This document shows, piece by piece, positions 1-12,310 of a stretch of 64,000 nucleotides of DNA. Each line of letters starts with the position of its first letter. Position 1 is the first letter of the stretch. The notes below the pieces were generated by a model that saw only the letters and a list, made by a program, of their open reading frames with translations, searched no databases and was not told the DNA's origin. The stretch spans positions 24,886,233 to 24,950,232 of the forward strand of contig OY282610.1 in assembly GCA_958298945.1 (NCBI GenBank). The letters run 5' to 3'. The stretch comes from Atherix ibis. Its lineage: Eukaryota; Arthropoda; Insecta; Diptera; Athericidae. The position numbers were made by a program, and so were the translations under genes.

Positions 1-316
1 GAGTGTAGTTGGGGGATGCCAGTATCCATTGGCGATGTTAAATATGAACACTCATGACGATATGGATTCCCATGGCAATGTGGCAACTCATCCCGGTGCA
101 GATGTCACTATTGATAGTCGCCTGTGTCAATACCTTCTGATTGTACATTGCCACCCGCTGGTAGCCCTAGCCACAGCGGATGATACCATTGCCGATGCTG
201 TTACCGTTTCCATACCTATTGCCGATGTGTGTCGATGTGGCGTCCCATTTCATCTTTACAGTAAGATCCGCAATACATTTCTAGTTCGCTTTGTGCTCGT
301 ATTTTTGCCATCATGA
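1..316 (+). other. GC-rich exon-like island at the window edge
   Basis: This stretch is close to 50% GC while the next several kilobases are far more AT-rich. The plus strand is open for about 95 codons from the ATG at 29. The encoded peptide has no motif I recognise. It is not obviously compositionally trivial, but the DNA repeats the motif ATTGCCGATG (around 34, 190 and 218), which suggests an imperfect internal repeat rather than ordinary coding sequence. The minus strand is open only in shorter pieces. It could be the edge of a host exon or the GC-rich part of a decayed repeat. No start context, splice pair or homologue could be fixed. Confidence 0.25.
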
Positions 317-2230
317 AATTAAAATATTGCATTTATTTATTTATAAACTGCTACAAAATATCTTCAAAAACTAAAAATATAGCATTTTCGAATGCTCGAA
401 GCTAAGGGAAAAGAAACACATTTGCTGATGCATGGCAATATCGCCACGTCCATATCGTACAATAACTAAAAAGTGGGGGCACTTTCTGTCTATTGGGTTC
501 TGTTCGTACATTATTCGGTGCCCGCCCTGACCAGGAGTGCTGCCATCAAAATGGAAATTTTTTTGGCGCGTGCAGATAAATTTTGTACAAATGCCGGCGC
601 ACATATGGACAAATAGAAATGTGTTCTTGGCGAAAAATGCCGGCATGCCAAATGGATAGACTCACACACAAATGCTTTGCCGGGGGATCTGGTGCCAGTA
701 ATACTAGCGCGAATCGAATGCAGCCAATTCGGCTAAAACACATTTTATCTTCTAATCAAATTCTCCCCGTTTTCAGATTAAATTCTTTCTTCGGGTACCG
801 ATTTATGTGCACCTCACAATTTACTTTTTGCTCCCTTCTCCGGCAAAAACACGTTATTCTCTTTAATCTTTTTTCTTTCATTTAGTTTTTAAGACACTTT
901 GTACTCTTGTTTCTATCTTTTCTTCTTTTTCTTCTTTGTAGTAGCAAAAGATGAGATTTTACCTACCAACTTCTTGGCCTCCCAGCCTGATTACTGTTTC
1001 CTATTATCATCTCCCCTATGCCTAATATGTACACGTATATCAGACGATTTATATTTATGGCTTGTTCTTTTCGTTCACCCCCTTCTGCTGATACATAAGA
1101 CGCCAGCACTAGCTAAATTTATTCAAACTGAAATTCCGCAATAGAAATTTTTTTTTCTTTAACTTTTATGTTGTGTAGTGTCGGAAGATCTAAAAATTGA
1201 TTTTCATGTCTCGTGGTTAGCAGCTAATGTTTAGATAAATCTAAATATTGAATTTTTCCTAATTTTCTATATTTTGTTTTTTGTATATAGTTTTTCGGGG
1301 CAGGGTTTTTTTGTTTTTCGGGGAAGCAGATGTATTTAAAATGTCTCATGAAAATGTGGATATTTTTTTTTTCTTTACTATACACTATTTGGTTAATGAG
1401 TTTTACGAAATAGATAACTTTTTCGAAAAATCTGCATCCCAAAAGTAATGATATGTAATGGACCGCAAACGTTTTATTCTCTTTTGTAGAAGTTTTCTGA
1501 AAAATTGTCCAAAAGTGAATACTTTTTATTTCGATTATTTCTGAATATAGAACAGATTCTGCAGGAAAGGGAGGATTTTTTTTCCCATACAGCATCTCAT
1601 CTGGAATTGAGCCGATTGGTATTGAGCTGAAGTGATTATTCCTGGGACAATTTTTCTCTAAATGCTAATGGAAAATTCTCCTGAAGTATTTATTATCCAC
1701 AATTGCAAATTTGTTGTTTTCGTTTTGTTTTTAAATTGAATAAAATTTTAACAACAGCAAATTGATCTTAACGATGGTATTTATTTATGCTTAAAAATAT
1801 GTAAAAATTTCGGATGATAATTGAGTCGATGTTTTTGTCCAATTTTTTTTTAAATACTTTTTTTTTTAACATAAGAAAAATCTAATTTTGATAAATAAAA
1901 AACAATTTTGATCGAGAAAAAAACCAACAAAACTGCACAAATATTTGCAATAATTTTTATGGAAAAGTTTGTTTTCTTCAAACATATTTTTATTTTTGTT
2001 TCAAAAGTTTTCAAATGTTTTTTTGTTTTGTTTAAAGAGTAGTTTAGCTATAGGAGGAGAGGGTTGAAAAAAATATTCTAAGTCCAAACGTGCCGAAGTT
2101 GCTGAATAGTTGGTTAATTTTTTTTGATATTCGGTGGTTTTTTTGTGTGCTTATTATAAAGTGGTTATTTTTGAAAGCCAATGCATGGGGCTTTAATACA
2201 CTAAGATCACCTTGCTAGAATACATTTCTA
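317..2230. other. AT-rich non-coding stretch, no gene seen
   Basis: Between 371 and 900 the composition is moderate and there are overlapping short open frames on both strands, none of which resembles a known protein. From 900 onward it is low-complexity A/T sequence with many homopolymer runs. I see no RNA gene, TIR or tandem array. Confidence 0.5.
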
Positions 2231-2236
2231 TGTTTC

Positions 2237-2475
2237 CTTGATATAAAGTATCGCGAATTTTGTTGGTACACATGTCTCTCACTTATGCCGACAAGTTCGG
2301 CCATTTTGAATGTTCAGTTAATTGTTGACAGCTGCTTTGCTTGCGCGTGTTTTGGCTCGTCTTCGATTTTTTGCCCATTAAAAATGGCCGAACTTGTCGG
2401 CATTAATGAGAGACATGAGTACCAACATAACGCCACGGAAATTCGAAATTTCACATACTTTTTGAGCAGACCTCA
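2237..2475. mobile_element. Mariner-derived fold-back MITE
   Basis: A non-autonomous derivative of the mariner family found at 6678, 14763, 49522 and 57368. Both ends are related to that family's 5' end. The left arm (about 2255-2307) and right arm (about 2380-2440) are inverted copies of the block that begins GTTGGTACtCATGTCTCTCA and runs to GACAAGTTCGGCCATTTT. The spacer is only about 70 bases of the same 5' leader. The right end matches the family TIR (ACTTTTTGAGCAGACCTCA) followed by TA. The left TIR is eroded. It encodes no transposase and would have needed the enzyme in trans. Confidence 0.8.
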
Positions 2476-2559
2476 TATTTTCGTGGGCTAGGAATTGACC
2501 GGTATCACCACTCTGTTGGATTTGTAATGCCGTCCTGCGTCCTGCTCATATAGCCGATG

Positions 2560-3940
2560 TTAATTAAGGACTATTGTCACGAAGATATCGATAGTCTCCT
2601 AACCCGCCTGCAAGTCCAACATCTAGTTCATGGTGTTTTCTGGCATCTGGGGTCTGTCAACAAACTTTTGATTTTCCACTTCGGAATCAAATGCAGTAAA
2701 ACTTCGGAATCAAATGCAGTAAAATACGACGTTCTGCGCTCTCTATCACCCAGTCACAATAAGAGTACATTAGGCTTATACCAAAAGATGTATTATCACG
2801 TTAACAATATGGATTCTTTTAATATTTTGGATGAACACCTTAGCCATTCGTCCGCTAAGATTTTGATCGGTCTGATTCTCACAACAACACATATGGCCTC
2901 GTGTGACACTGTGCGGAATATGTAAGCTTCCCTAAACAGTCACCTTTGCTTAGGCGGATACATCTTACGTTTGCAGGTTGCTTGATTTATAGGGAATAGA
3001 GTAATACCAACCTGGCATTACTCTACATTAAGGTCCTCCTAATTTGTCTAGGTCCCTCTATGTTCATAACTAACCCTAACAGTACTATCGTTACTTACTG
3101 ATTTTTCCTATATTTATAAAAGTGGTCCTGAAATCGCAGCCTTACGTCAATTATTACTCCCATACTGTACTTCCTACTTGTGATTAACAGTCCCTCTTTG
3201 CCACCATTAATAAAGCAACGGTTCTCGTATTCGCAGGGACATGAATCTTGAGCATTCCATTATACATTATATTTTACAATAGAGGGCGCAAGATGAAGCT
3301 TCATGTGCAGTACTAAGGACTAGATTAATAGCATCCAAAGTGGAGCGAGCCCTCCTGAAGCCATATAGACTTTCAGATAAGTCCATATGCTTTCGGGTGT
3401 ATTCCTCCAATCGGTCGCATAAAATACGCTTGAGGATTTTTTCACCGCGTCCGGAAGATAAATAGGTGGTAGGATGAAGTGCCTTCGAGTCCCTTCGTAA
3501 GTAGTGCATGGCCTCGTATCTTCGAAATGTTGCCTCTTTTAAATATATATTAAATACCTGCAAAAATAAATTTCTACAACACCACCCCCCCCCCACCCCA
3601 CAAGAGCTCATCCTCGGTAATATTTGGAATCTTCTCCTTATCAGATGTCGAGCCTCTCCTTGAATATAGCTACCGGTTGTTGGGAAAATAATTTGATGAT
3701 AATTCTGTTCAGAAGGCCAGGGCATGTATGAGCCGCCCTTGGAGAACCTTTCAGTCTTTACATGACTGTGCTATATGTCCTACCTCATATGTCGTTATTG
3801 ACTCTACTACATAGTTTCCTCCAACATAAGCATCTCCTCTTCTTGATAGATCATTCCAACTGTCTTCTTGCTACCTTATGCTGCTGGGACAGCAAAAGGT
3901 GCTGAGGTTTACTCCTGGAGCGTAGGCTCAGTCTTTTTTT
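2560..3940 (-). pseudogene. R1-type non-LTR retrotransposon fragment (RT region)
   Basis: Read on the minus strand from about 3930, the translation gives the pre-RT segment typical of R1 elements (WRKLC..VNNDIWGR.Y.TVM.RLKG, then AHTCP.LLNRII). The RT start follows around 3450-3300 (GEKILKRILCDRLEEYT, then YGFRRARSTLDAI). A gap removes the catalytic core. The post-RT segment resumes near 3190 (GVIIDVRLRFQDH, then a region like GPRQTRRTLM) and continues to about 2870. Several frameshifts and stops show it is dead. A C-rich run at 3582-3600 lies within it. R1-clade elements are typical of arthropods, which supports the host assignment. An exact 23-bp tandem duplication lies at 2678-2723. Confidence 0.75.
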
Positions 3941-6385
3941 ATGAATGAAACTCTTCCAAAATTCAGCCAACTCATTATCCTACCAATAAATAGCTGCTAT
4001 GCTCCTTGTCATCGGCATATCGCAGGTATAGTTGATAAGTATGTATGCGCGTATACTTGTGTAGAGGCTGACTTCTTGGAATGGGGATCAGTAGTGATGA
4101 TTTATAGCTTACAGTGTTTTTACTTGCTTTTTTGCTATTGTTGCAAGATCTCTGAGACAAGAGTCACGACCATGAGGCCATTTGGCTACTTCATGTTTGG
4201 TGTAGGTTGGCATTGTCAACTTCCCAAATAAAACTGGTCGATTGTTATTTGTAGGGAAAAATCAGGCATTGTTTAATTCTATGGAGCAAATTAGGATGTT
4301 TAATATATTTAAAAAGAGGGCTTAGAAATGGTATTGTAGGATTTAGGAGCTCCACAATGGAATGGGTCATATTTAGAAAGAAATTCTGGGTTACATGCCA
4401 TTCCGGTGAAATATGTGGAATGGCGAGTTCAACGCTATAGGAATGTCATGAAGTTGCCGTTGGTTGGTTACCGAATTCTGAGAAGAGTCCGTGCCCAAAA
4501 TTTCGGAATGGTTGTTGCGTAGACTAGTTTTGCGGTGTCAGGAGAAAACTTCTACTTTCGGACGCATGGCTAAAGATGTTACATGCCATTTGGTGAGCAG
4601 ATGCGGTGAGTTTGGAATTTCAGTGGGAACAGGACTGTGAAGTGACTCCTCTGCTAGTTGATCATCTGGCACCCAACTCAACTCAACGTTTCTATTGTTT
4701 AATAGATAACGACGAATCGCGTTGATCACCGGATCACTTGATGTGCCACAAATTTTAGACTTTCGGTAAAAATTATGACGCTGAGATATTTGGTGAGATT
4801 AATTTCAGTCTCAACTACCATCCTAATTGGTCACAGTTCTACCTGGTAGAATTCTACACTTGATCTCGCGATATTTACCGCCAGCTACGTCTGTGAACAA
4901 AATTGTGGAACAGGAACAATTTTCTAGAGCTAGATGGATCGGTATTTGCCTTACTGTGTCACACACATACACACTCATCAACTTGATGGATTGCACCGAT
5001 TTTGATCTAAGCGCATAACACAAGCATCAAATTTACCAAATTTGAACTAATTTTTAATCCTGTACCCTCACAGTTATATTGACTACATTTAAGGTTTTTA
5101 AAATATCAAATTAATGTCGTTAAAAGAATTTTTCTCCAATCAATTTTTCCATAAATTTTTCGAAACTTTTTTGAATAACTTATTGCCAATTTACTAATAG
5201 TTGTAATTGAAAGGTTTAAGCAACCCTTAAAGAAAATAGCGTTTTTCTGTTTTTATGTATATGTAATAGTGTAATATGCAGCGAATTTTTAGAGTATTAT
5301 AAGTGAACTCTTATTTACTTTGAAAAAATTACATTAATATATGCTTTTGTTCAGTTTCCCTTGCTCCATTTTCTTTAGCCTGACTCGAGCACCCTTCAAT
5401 TCGACCAAACATATTTATTTATGGTACTTTTACTAAAGTCAAATCTTTACTACACAAAGTGCAGAAATAATTTTTTATATATTGTATTTTTACCTTGATT
5501 ATATGAGAAATATGAACGCGGTAGCATCTGTGGTAATTTACGAAAATGGTACTCGTATTTACCACAATCAGCTCAAAGTTAAATGAATAGGGAAGTTCTC
5601 GTATCGAATATGGGAAGTTTTGCTGACATTGAAGGAGGGTAACTTTTCGAATGAAATTACTTTGGAAATTGATGAACACTATTAAAATGCGGTATTATTC
5701 AGTAAACACAATTCAGCACGTACCGTAGATATTACGAAAACTGTTTTATATCAAATCTTACCAAAAATTTATCGCTAACACTTACAAATTGTAGACTGCC
5801 CGATTATATTCATTAGACTGCGAAGGTACACGAGTACATATTGGGAAATGTTGCAATTTTTACTCATTAAATGAGTACATTTTTCTTGTACTCAAATATA
5901 ATGGAAAATTGTATAATATCAATTAGGCTACACTACATGGACTCATGTGGAAATGGACAATTAGAGCAGCCACAAAAAAAAAACACATTTAATCCACTAT
6001 GGAGACGATTCAAATTAAGTCGAATCAATTAACTAATTTACCTTTTTCATTATTTGTATGGTATTTATATTCAAACAGAAAAGAACGTACTTCAATTTCA
6101 AATTAATTACTAAATAAATAAATATGAGCAGTTAACGTTTTAAGTATTTATATTTTGTGTAATTTAATTTAATTATTTCGCATTATTATTGTGTATTTAA
6201 ATTTTATTTGGAAATAAAATTTGGAATACTCATAGTTGCTCGAATGTAATATTTTACGAAAATTAGGATTAAAACTAATTATTGAAAAAGGATCTACTAT
6301 CGGCTAAGGACTAAAAAGTGTTTTTATTAAAAGAAATTAACTCGTAATTTTTTTTTTTGGATATTGTTAATTATTTTTGCATGGG
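3941..6385. other. Unassigned sequence, no supported gene
   Basis: The part from 3941 to 5020 has moderate GC and scattered short open frames on both strands (for example 4538-4729 minus and 4827-5018 plus). None resembles a known protein, and both strands are open together at 4823-5023, as expected by chance. From 5040 to 6380 it is AT-rich and contains nothing I can name. Confidence 0.5.
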
Positions 6386-6389
6386 GGTC

Positions 6390-6676
6390 ACTTCTGGGTG
6401 AATGATCCAGCTATAGGATCTATACCAGAAGGGCCTATGGGTGTTGGCGAACTCACAGTACTGAGCCGGTCTAGTAGTGCTAGAAAATTATAAGTTTCCG
6501 TACTGTAGCTCTTTGAGTAAGCTCTTAGAGTGAACAGTAAGACCAGTTACTCTATAAAGAATGGCTGATACCAAGGCATTCGGCAGCCCACGGTGGGTCG
6601 TCCGCTGTGCGCGGTTGGGGTGAGGTGCCTTTTGGCTGAAATGTGAGTGCCTGTGGTTGTTATCTACGGTTATAAT
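6390..6676 (+). repeat. Dispersed repeat A, partial copy interrupted by a mariner
   Basis: This GC-richer block shares a series of short blocks, in the same order, with 8650-8870 on the plus strand and 32110-32250 on the minus strand. They include CCGGTCTAGTAGTGCT, TAGCTCTTTGAGTAAGCT, CCACGGTGGGTCGTC and GGCTGAAATGTG. It ends at the TA where the mariner at 6678 begins, so the mariner probably inserted into it. No coding capacity is seen. Confidence 0.6.
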
Positions 6677-6677
6677 A

Positions 6678-7482
6678 CGAGGTCTGTTGAAAAAGTATCG
6701 TGAATTTTCGAATTTCCGCGAGTTACGTATATTCGATTTCCGATTTTTTTTGTAGCGTTATGTTGGTACTCATGTCTCTCACTTATGCTGACAAGTTCAG
6801 CCATTTAAAGGAGCTATTGGACTCTGTTCGCGATGACCCAAATTTGCTCCAGAGGGTCATAACTGGTGACGAATCATGGGTTTATGGTTATGACGTGGAA
6901 ACCAAAGCTCAATCATCCCAATGGAAGCTGCTGCACGAGCCAAGACCAAAAAAAGTGCGCCAAGTTCGGTCGATTGTGAAGGTTTTGCTTACAGTTTTAT
7001 TCGATTGCAGGGGCGTGGTGCATCATGAGTTCTTGCCACAGGGTAGAACGGTCAATAAGGAATATTAACTGCAAGTTATGCGCAAGTTCCGCGAAGCAAT
7101 CCGCCAGAAACACCCGGATTTGTGGAAGAACAAAAATTGGCTTTTGGCATTTTTGGCTAAAAACAACACATTAATAATGCCGCAGCCATTGTATTTCTCA
7201 TATCCGCCCCCCTGTGACTTTTTCTTGTTCCTGAAACTGAAGAGCCCCATGAAAGGATGACACTATGCTAAGATTGAGGAGATAAAGACGGCATCGAAGG
7301 AGGAGCTGAACAAGATCACAAAAAATGATTTTTTGAAGTACTTCGAGGATTGGCAAAAACGTTGGCATAAGTGTATAATATCTGGTGGGGATTACTTTGA
7401 AGGGGACAAAATAGATATTCATGAATAAATAAATAATTTTTGAAAAAACAGAAAATTCGCGATACTTTTTGAACAGACCTCG
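6678..7482 (+). mobile_element. Mariner element, internally deleted
   Basis: The termini are inverted repeats (CGAGGTCTGTTgAAAAAGTAT at the left; its complement ends at 7482) flanked by TA (6676-6677 and 7483-7484), the mariner target duplication. The plus strand encodes a transposase relic: LLDSVRDDPNLLQRVITGDESWVYGYD carries the first catalytic Asp, followed by VETKAQSSQWK, VHHEFLPQGRTVNKEY and CDFFLF (third catalytic Asp). The N-terminal helix-turn-helix half is absent. An in-frame stop lies at 7066. The segment that would hold the second Asp (HHDNAPAH...REF) is cleanly missing near 7145. The C-terminal tail to YFEGDKIDIHE is preserved to about 7427. It cannot be autonomous. Confidence 0.9.
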
Positions 7483-7484
7483 TA

Positions 7485-8440
7485 TATTATTCAATGTGAC
7501 TTATCTGTCCTAAAACATAAAACCACGAGTCGCCTACGAGCTTAGGGACTGAGTTACGGTCAGTCAACGGTACCACCATTACTGGCAGTTTACAGTCAGT
7601 AACCATTTATAAGCTGACTATTCCAACTGTAAGTAGCGAGGACTATCCAAACCTCTACTGTCCGTAAACCGTACCCGCGATATTGGTATCAACCACAGCT
7701 ACTACGTTGCTGCCTAAAGCGCCTCACCATTGTCGCGCACAGTGTGTTCCAACACTATGGGGCACCCCGCCTCCCGTAGTACCAATTTTTCTGTTAAGAG
7801 TACTTCGGTTTGTACTCCGCTCAGTGAGCTACGGTAAGGAATCTTGTAAATCTCTAAGCACCACTAAGCCAGGTCAGGTACGCGGCTTCGCAAAGATCCG
7901 AAAGTACAACAAGCATCGACCTTGGTCTTTCACTCGGTTGTAGCCACCTTGGGTTGCCACCTACAATGCAGGTACAGCTTTAGTACTGGAGCTGAGAAAT
8001 GACAGTATTCCGGGTGGTAGAAGTTTCAGTACGCCTTTCTACCAACAGTTTCAGTAACTAGCTTGTAACTGGCTACTGACAGTGAGAAAATGGACCTACC
8101 TGTGGTTAGAGGTAGGACCAGGTAGTTGCACAAATGAGGCTAGAGGAATGAGGGACTAGTACGATGGTTGAAACCGCTCAGCATAAGAATTATATAAATA
8201 GAAAGATTGAATATTTGTCTGCTTCATGAGTGGGGCATGAAAGATGGCTAAGAAAAAGTAGAGCAAGAAAACGAAGAAGAGAAAATTATAGCGTTGAAAC
8301 TTTCCATGGCTTATGCTAGTGTGAGTGGAGTCATACCTTAAAGAAGAGGAATCAGATAAAAAAGATGAAGTTGATGATGTGGAAGTGACGAAAAGGGGAA
8401 AAAATAGAACCTTAAAGAATGTTCCATACATGAGAAGATA
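7485..8440 (+). repeat. Dispersed repeat A, older diverged copy
   Basis: Immediately right of the mariner is a near match to the terminal block seen at 56490 and, inverted, at 9170 (ACCACGAGTCGCCTACGA). Near 7960-8010 there is a match to the central block (GCAGGTACAGCTTTAGTACTGGAGCTGAG). A degenerate GAA/GAT-rich tract follows at 8235-8400, then GAATGTTCCATACATGAGA, the sequence that abuts the hexanucleotide array in the copies at 31530 and 56640. The DNA is close to 50% GC in places. It is short of coding sequence: the 86-codon frame at 7683 has no recognisable features. Confidence 0.5.
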
Positions 8441-8639
8441 CTTTTGAAGAACTCAATCTTTTCAAGAACGCCTTCCCGAACAAGGTTTGCTTTCCACAAG
8501 GCTTTTTGGCAGTTTAAAAATGCTTTATGCCGCCGAAAAACGAGTGGGCTTAATAACGAATGTTCCTCGTACGCAAGTCAAACTCGTCGATTCACCAAAC
8601 TTAAGACATCGCTGTACCATATTTCACTATTCCCACTTT

Positions 8640-9255
8640 CTCCTGCGGTCCTAAGCTGGTCTAGCAGTATCAGGAAAAAGTCCATATTGTAGCTCTCCGA
8701 GCATAGCTATTTGAATAAAAAATACTCACCAAATACTTTTAAGAGCCGAACTGCCTGATACTAGGACGTTCTGGAGCCTCACGGTGGTTCGTCAACTGTG
8801 CTCGGCCAAGATAAGGACACTTTCGCTGAAATGTGGCTGGCTGCGCTTCTCACATACATCGCACGTACAGTCTTAGGACTGGAACTGAGGGATAACAGAA
8901 TCATGGATGCTATCACTGCAGATGCATTGGGAACAAAAGGCTAATAAGAAGATGAAGCAGAAGAAGAAGAAGAAAAGAAGAAAATAGAAAATCTGTGAGT
9001 ATGTCCCATGCAATGAAGTGGCTCGAGCAAGAGACCAAAGACTAATGCGTTAGATTTGTGCGAACTGGGCTATCGATTGAGATGGCTGCAACTGCCTGGA
9101 TCTATTCAGTTGAGCTGGTAAAATCGATGACTGGGCAGGTTCGTTTGTGCGTTGATTGGGCACATCTTAATCCCTAGGGTCGTAGGCGGCTCGTGATATT
9201 ATATCTAACGACCGGTGTGCCACGTTAAATAACATTAGACTAATATTGTTAATTA
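8640..9255 (+). repeat. Dispersed repeat A copy with internal GAA-rich tract
   Basis: Blocks in order are GCTGGTCTAGCAGTATC, TAGCTCTCCGAGCAT, CTCACGGTGGTTCGTC, GCTGAAATGTGG, GATGCTATCACTGCAGATGC, then an AAGAAGATGAAGCAGAAGAAG tract (8943-8985), TCCCATGCAATGAAGT, and the terminal block GTCGTAGGCGGCTCGTGATA near 9185. Similar blocks occur on the minus strand at 31500-32250 and 56440-57365. The terminal block at 9170-9215 is inverted relative to the one at 7515, so 7.5-9.2 kb could also be read as one element with inverted ends. Confidence 0.6.
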
Positions 9256-10254
9256 GATAATTCTTATATAGTTTTGACAATATTTGGTTATGTTTGGGAA
9301 ACAAATATTTATCTTTAAAAATTTTAACAATTTTTTATTAAATAATAAAAGGGACAAAATTTTTTTTTTAATGGAGAATAAATTTGTTTAAATTAGGAAC
9401 TTAAAAGGAAAAATTTGGAAATATATTACCATATATTTTTGTACGTTTATTTGAGATAAATAAAAACTTTTTTTTTATGAAAGATAATTCAATAATAATT
9501 ACTTATGTGAAAAATTTTCTTCCCTAAAATACCATCTTTCCTTCATATGCTCAATCCGAATAATGTTTTCAATGCAATTATTTATCCATAAATAAAATTA
9601 CAATTAGAAGGTATGTCTTTTAATTCCAAATGTAGACATAATAGGTCAGCCTAAATGGCCACTAATAATAGGTTATATTTTGATAGAGTAGACACAAAAA
9701 GATATATTATAGATCTGGAAAGAAAGAAAAAACTAAAACCAATTAAGTATATTTATTTTTTATAGGTACGGGATAGTAGCAGGAATGGGAAAAGAGAAGG
9801 ACAGATGGAGAAAGAGTTAATCATTTATTAAAATAGAACAATAATGAGAAAAAAGCAATACTATTAGATAAATAAAAAGGAATCATCAGGAAAGAATTTC
9901 TACTATTAAATCAAAATTTCTACTATAAATTAGTAGACAAACTAAATGCGAGCCTTGGTAATAGATTATCGATTTTACTTTACGGAAACTAAAGCTTTGT
10001 TTTTTAATAGTTAATAAATATATTTAACACTTAAAATAATATTTGTTCAGTTTTAAGTTTGCCATTTTATATAATGAATATATCAATACTAATATGGAAA
10101 TTTAAAAGTTGTTCTTAAAAAAGTGCGTATGTGTATCATTTAAGGATTATTCACTAATTGCTGAATTAGCAGAAGTTCTGCTGGGATCCTAATAAAAAGT
10201 ATCTTTTGCATACAATTTTATGTACTTTATAGATTTGCATATAATAAATTGATT
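9256..10254. other. AT-rich stretch, nothing identified
   Basis: Low-complexity A/T sequence with stops in all frames. No inverted termini, tandem array or RNA gene is visible. Confidence 0.5.
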
Positions 10255-10445
10255 AATTATCTATAGAGTACGCAAAAGATTCTCCGATTGGGTGGTGGAA
10301 CAGCACACTTTGGATGGGATTTTTCTAATAAATTTTCTTCAACGATGAGGTTTATTTCTTGCTCGGTGAATATATCAATAAGAAAAGTTTTCATGTCAGT
10401 GGCTTTGAAAACCCACAAGATACTGTATAGTAGCTATTGCTTAGG
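10255..10445 (+). pseudogene. Tc1/mariner transposase fragment
   Basis: The plus-strand translation gives WVVEQ.TLDG.F..KI.F..DE.YFLL.EYINKK.F, the segment around the first catalytic Asp of the transposase family better preserved at 10985-11236 on the minus strand. Only about 60 codons survive, with frameshifts and stops. This is a fossil copy of a family that occurs at least seven times in the window. Confidence 0.5.
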
Positions 10446-10811
10446 CGAAAATTAACATAATTTTTCAGAATTGTGTAAATATATACTAATTTTTCGTCTG
10501 TGGCTTTTTTTTGCCAGCTTGAATAAAAATAAATAAAATAAAAATCTCTATTCACACCTACATTATTCTAAATTTATTTATTTATCTATTTGATAATAAA
10601 AACTTTCAAATTACAAAAATAAAAATACAATCCTCTCATTTTGGATAAAAAAAATTAATTTTGCGAAAAAAATTGACAACTTGAGAAATGAAGAAAAAAT
10701 CAAAGAAAATGACAACATTTGCAATTCGAAAATATCTACTTCCTTTTTTGGTATTTCGAAATACGGTATCATTTTTTTGAGTAAATCAATTCGTTTTGCT
10801 AATAAATATAG

Positions 10812-11635
10812 GTTGTTCAAAAATCACGCAAGATGTAATTGTTTCGCGGGCTGTATGGCATGTGGCACCGTCTTGTTGAAACCACATGTCGTTCACATTC
10901 ATATCTTGCAATTTAGCTTCAAAAAAAGGTGGATTATTATGTCGCGATAGCGTATACCATCAAGTGTTATTGCCGGACCAGCTGCTATTTCGAAGAAGAT
11001 AATGCCTTTAACCTTAAAATCCGAACCAAACATTGTTTCTTAACAATCACTCGTCGATTTTCTGAACCCCAAATGCTACAATTTTTTCGATTAACCAAGC
11101 CATCGAGATGAAAATGAGCCTCATTGCTGAAGATGATTTTGTTCAAAAAATCAGCGTCCACTTGTTGTTGTTCCATAATCCATTTAACAACTCCATTCGC
11201 TGTGCGTGGTCGATATGGTTCAGTTCTTGAGTTCATTGAACTCTGTAAGCATGAAGATATAAATTTTTTGTGAGTATATGCTGTAGAGAGCTTCTCAAAA
11301 TTGTCAATTTCTGGACTCTTAGCAACATTCTCACAAACCGCTTCGATGATTTGTGTTGAACGATTTGTTGAAGGACGGTCACAGCCTCCCTAATTTTTTA
11401 AATTAATCTCTTCACAGTTGATGAAGTAAAGAAAATTCCAAACAATAGCTGCCAACACCTTCATTATTCTTAAAATATAACTAAACAATGGAAACGCATT
11501 ATTCTTTCGTGTAGCGCTCATATTTTAATTGTCTTAAATTGTCAGCTGTCACGCTGTCTTTTTTTTCGTGTGTGTGGCAACACTTTACCGCACAAATGGC
11601 GCAAAATTCAAATCTTGCGTGTAGTTTGGGGCATC
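10812..11635 (-). mobile_element. Tc1/mariner-superfamily element, degenerate
   Basis: The minus strand encodes part of an IS630/Tc1-like transposase (best frame 11236-10985): RTANGVVKWIMEQQQVDADF, then IIFSNEAHFHLDGLVNRKNC and IWGSENRRVI. The first catalytic Asp of FSDEAHF is replaced by Asn here. Upstream frames with stops carry the N-terminal region (about 11450-11240). The end of the transposase is lost, leaving a C-terminal fragment around 10830-10985 that includes CGTGGTTTCAACAAGACGG-like sequence, the QQDGA motif region read on the minus strand. The outer sequences at 10812 (GGTTGTTCAAAAATCACGCAAG) and 11610-11635 are imperfect inverted repeats. The element is dead. Confidence 0.7.
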
Positions 11636-11639
11636 CACA

Positions 11640-12310
11640 AATTATAATATAAAATCAACCCCTTATTAATAGGAATTAAAATAAAAAAGTTGAAGTAAAT
11701 CAATCAGAACTATTTAAGTATATTTCGATAAGATTTTAATTTAATGAAATTTAAGGAGTATATTTATTATTGAAAATATCCACTGGATTTTTATGTATTT
11801 TGGAAGGTAAAAAAATAATCTTATGAACTTTAAGTTCTACAGGAGTATGGGCAGTAACGACCATACTCGGAGAGAATATTATCCTGGTAGGCCTGCTTGT
11901 TGCTAGCTTTAACCGTAGATTATAGGGAGTTTCAAAGTTTTTGTATAATTATACTTCCACACCAACCATAAGCAGAAACAAAATTATGCCAAAACATATA
12001 GGGGAAAATGGAGACACCCAGAGGTGTTAAGTTTTCCTTGAAAGAGGAAGAAGAAGAATGAAGAATAAGTGGTGAAAAATAATAGAAGAGAAAATCAAAT
12101 TGCCCCCAAAGAAAACCATTTAGGAAAAAAGGAGGGAATAGGAATTGAAGAGGAATGTATTAAAATTGGGACAGAGAAGATTTGTCGAAAAAAATATTTA
12201 AAAAAATTGAAAAATATTTTAAAATAATTTAAAAGAAGAAAAAAAATGAAATTGCAGAAAGAAACTAATTAAATGAAAATGGGGATGAAACCGACCGTTG
12301 ACGTAACTCT
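11640..12310. other. AT-rich stretch with purine-rich tract
   Basis: No gene seen. A GAAGAAGAA-rich purine tract occupies about 12040-12260. A partial unrecognised block of moderate GC lies at 11840-11930. Confidence 0.4.

Noticed and set aside
10611..10950. Overlapping open frames on both strands
   Set aside because: They are AT-driven and partly cover a Tc1/mariner end. No protein motif.
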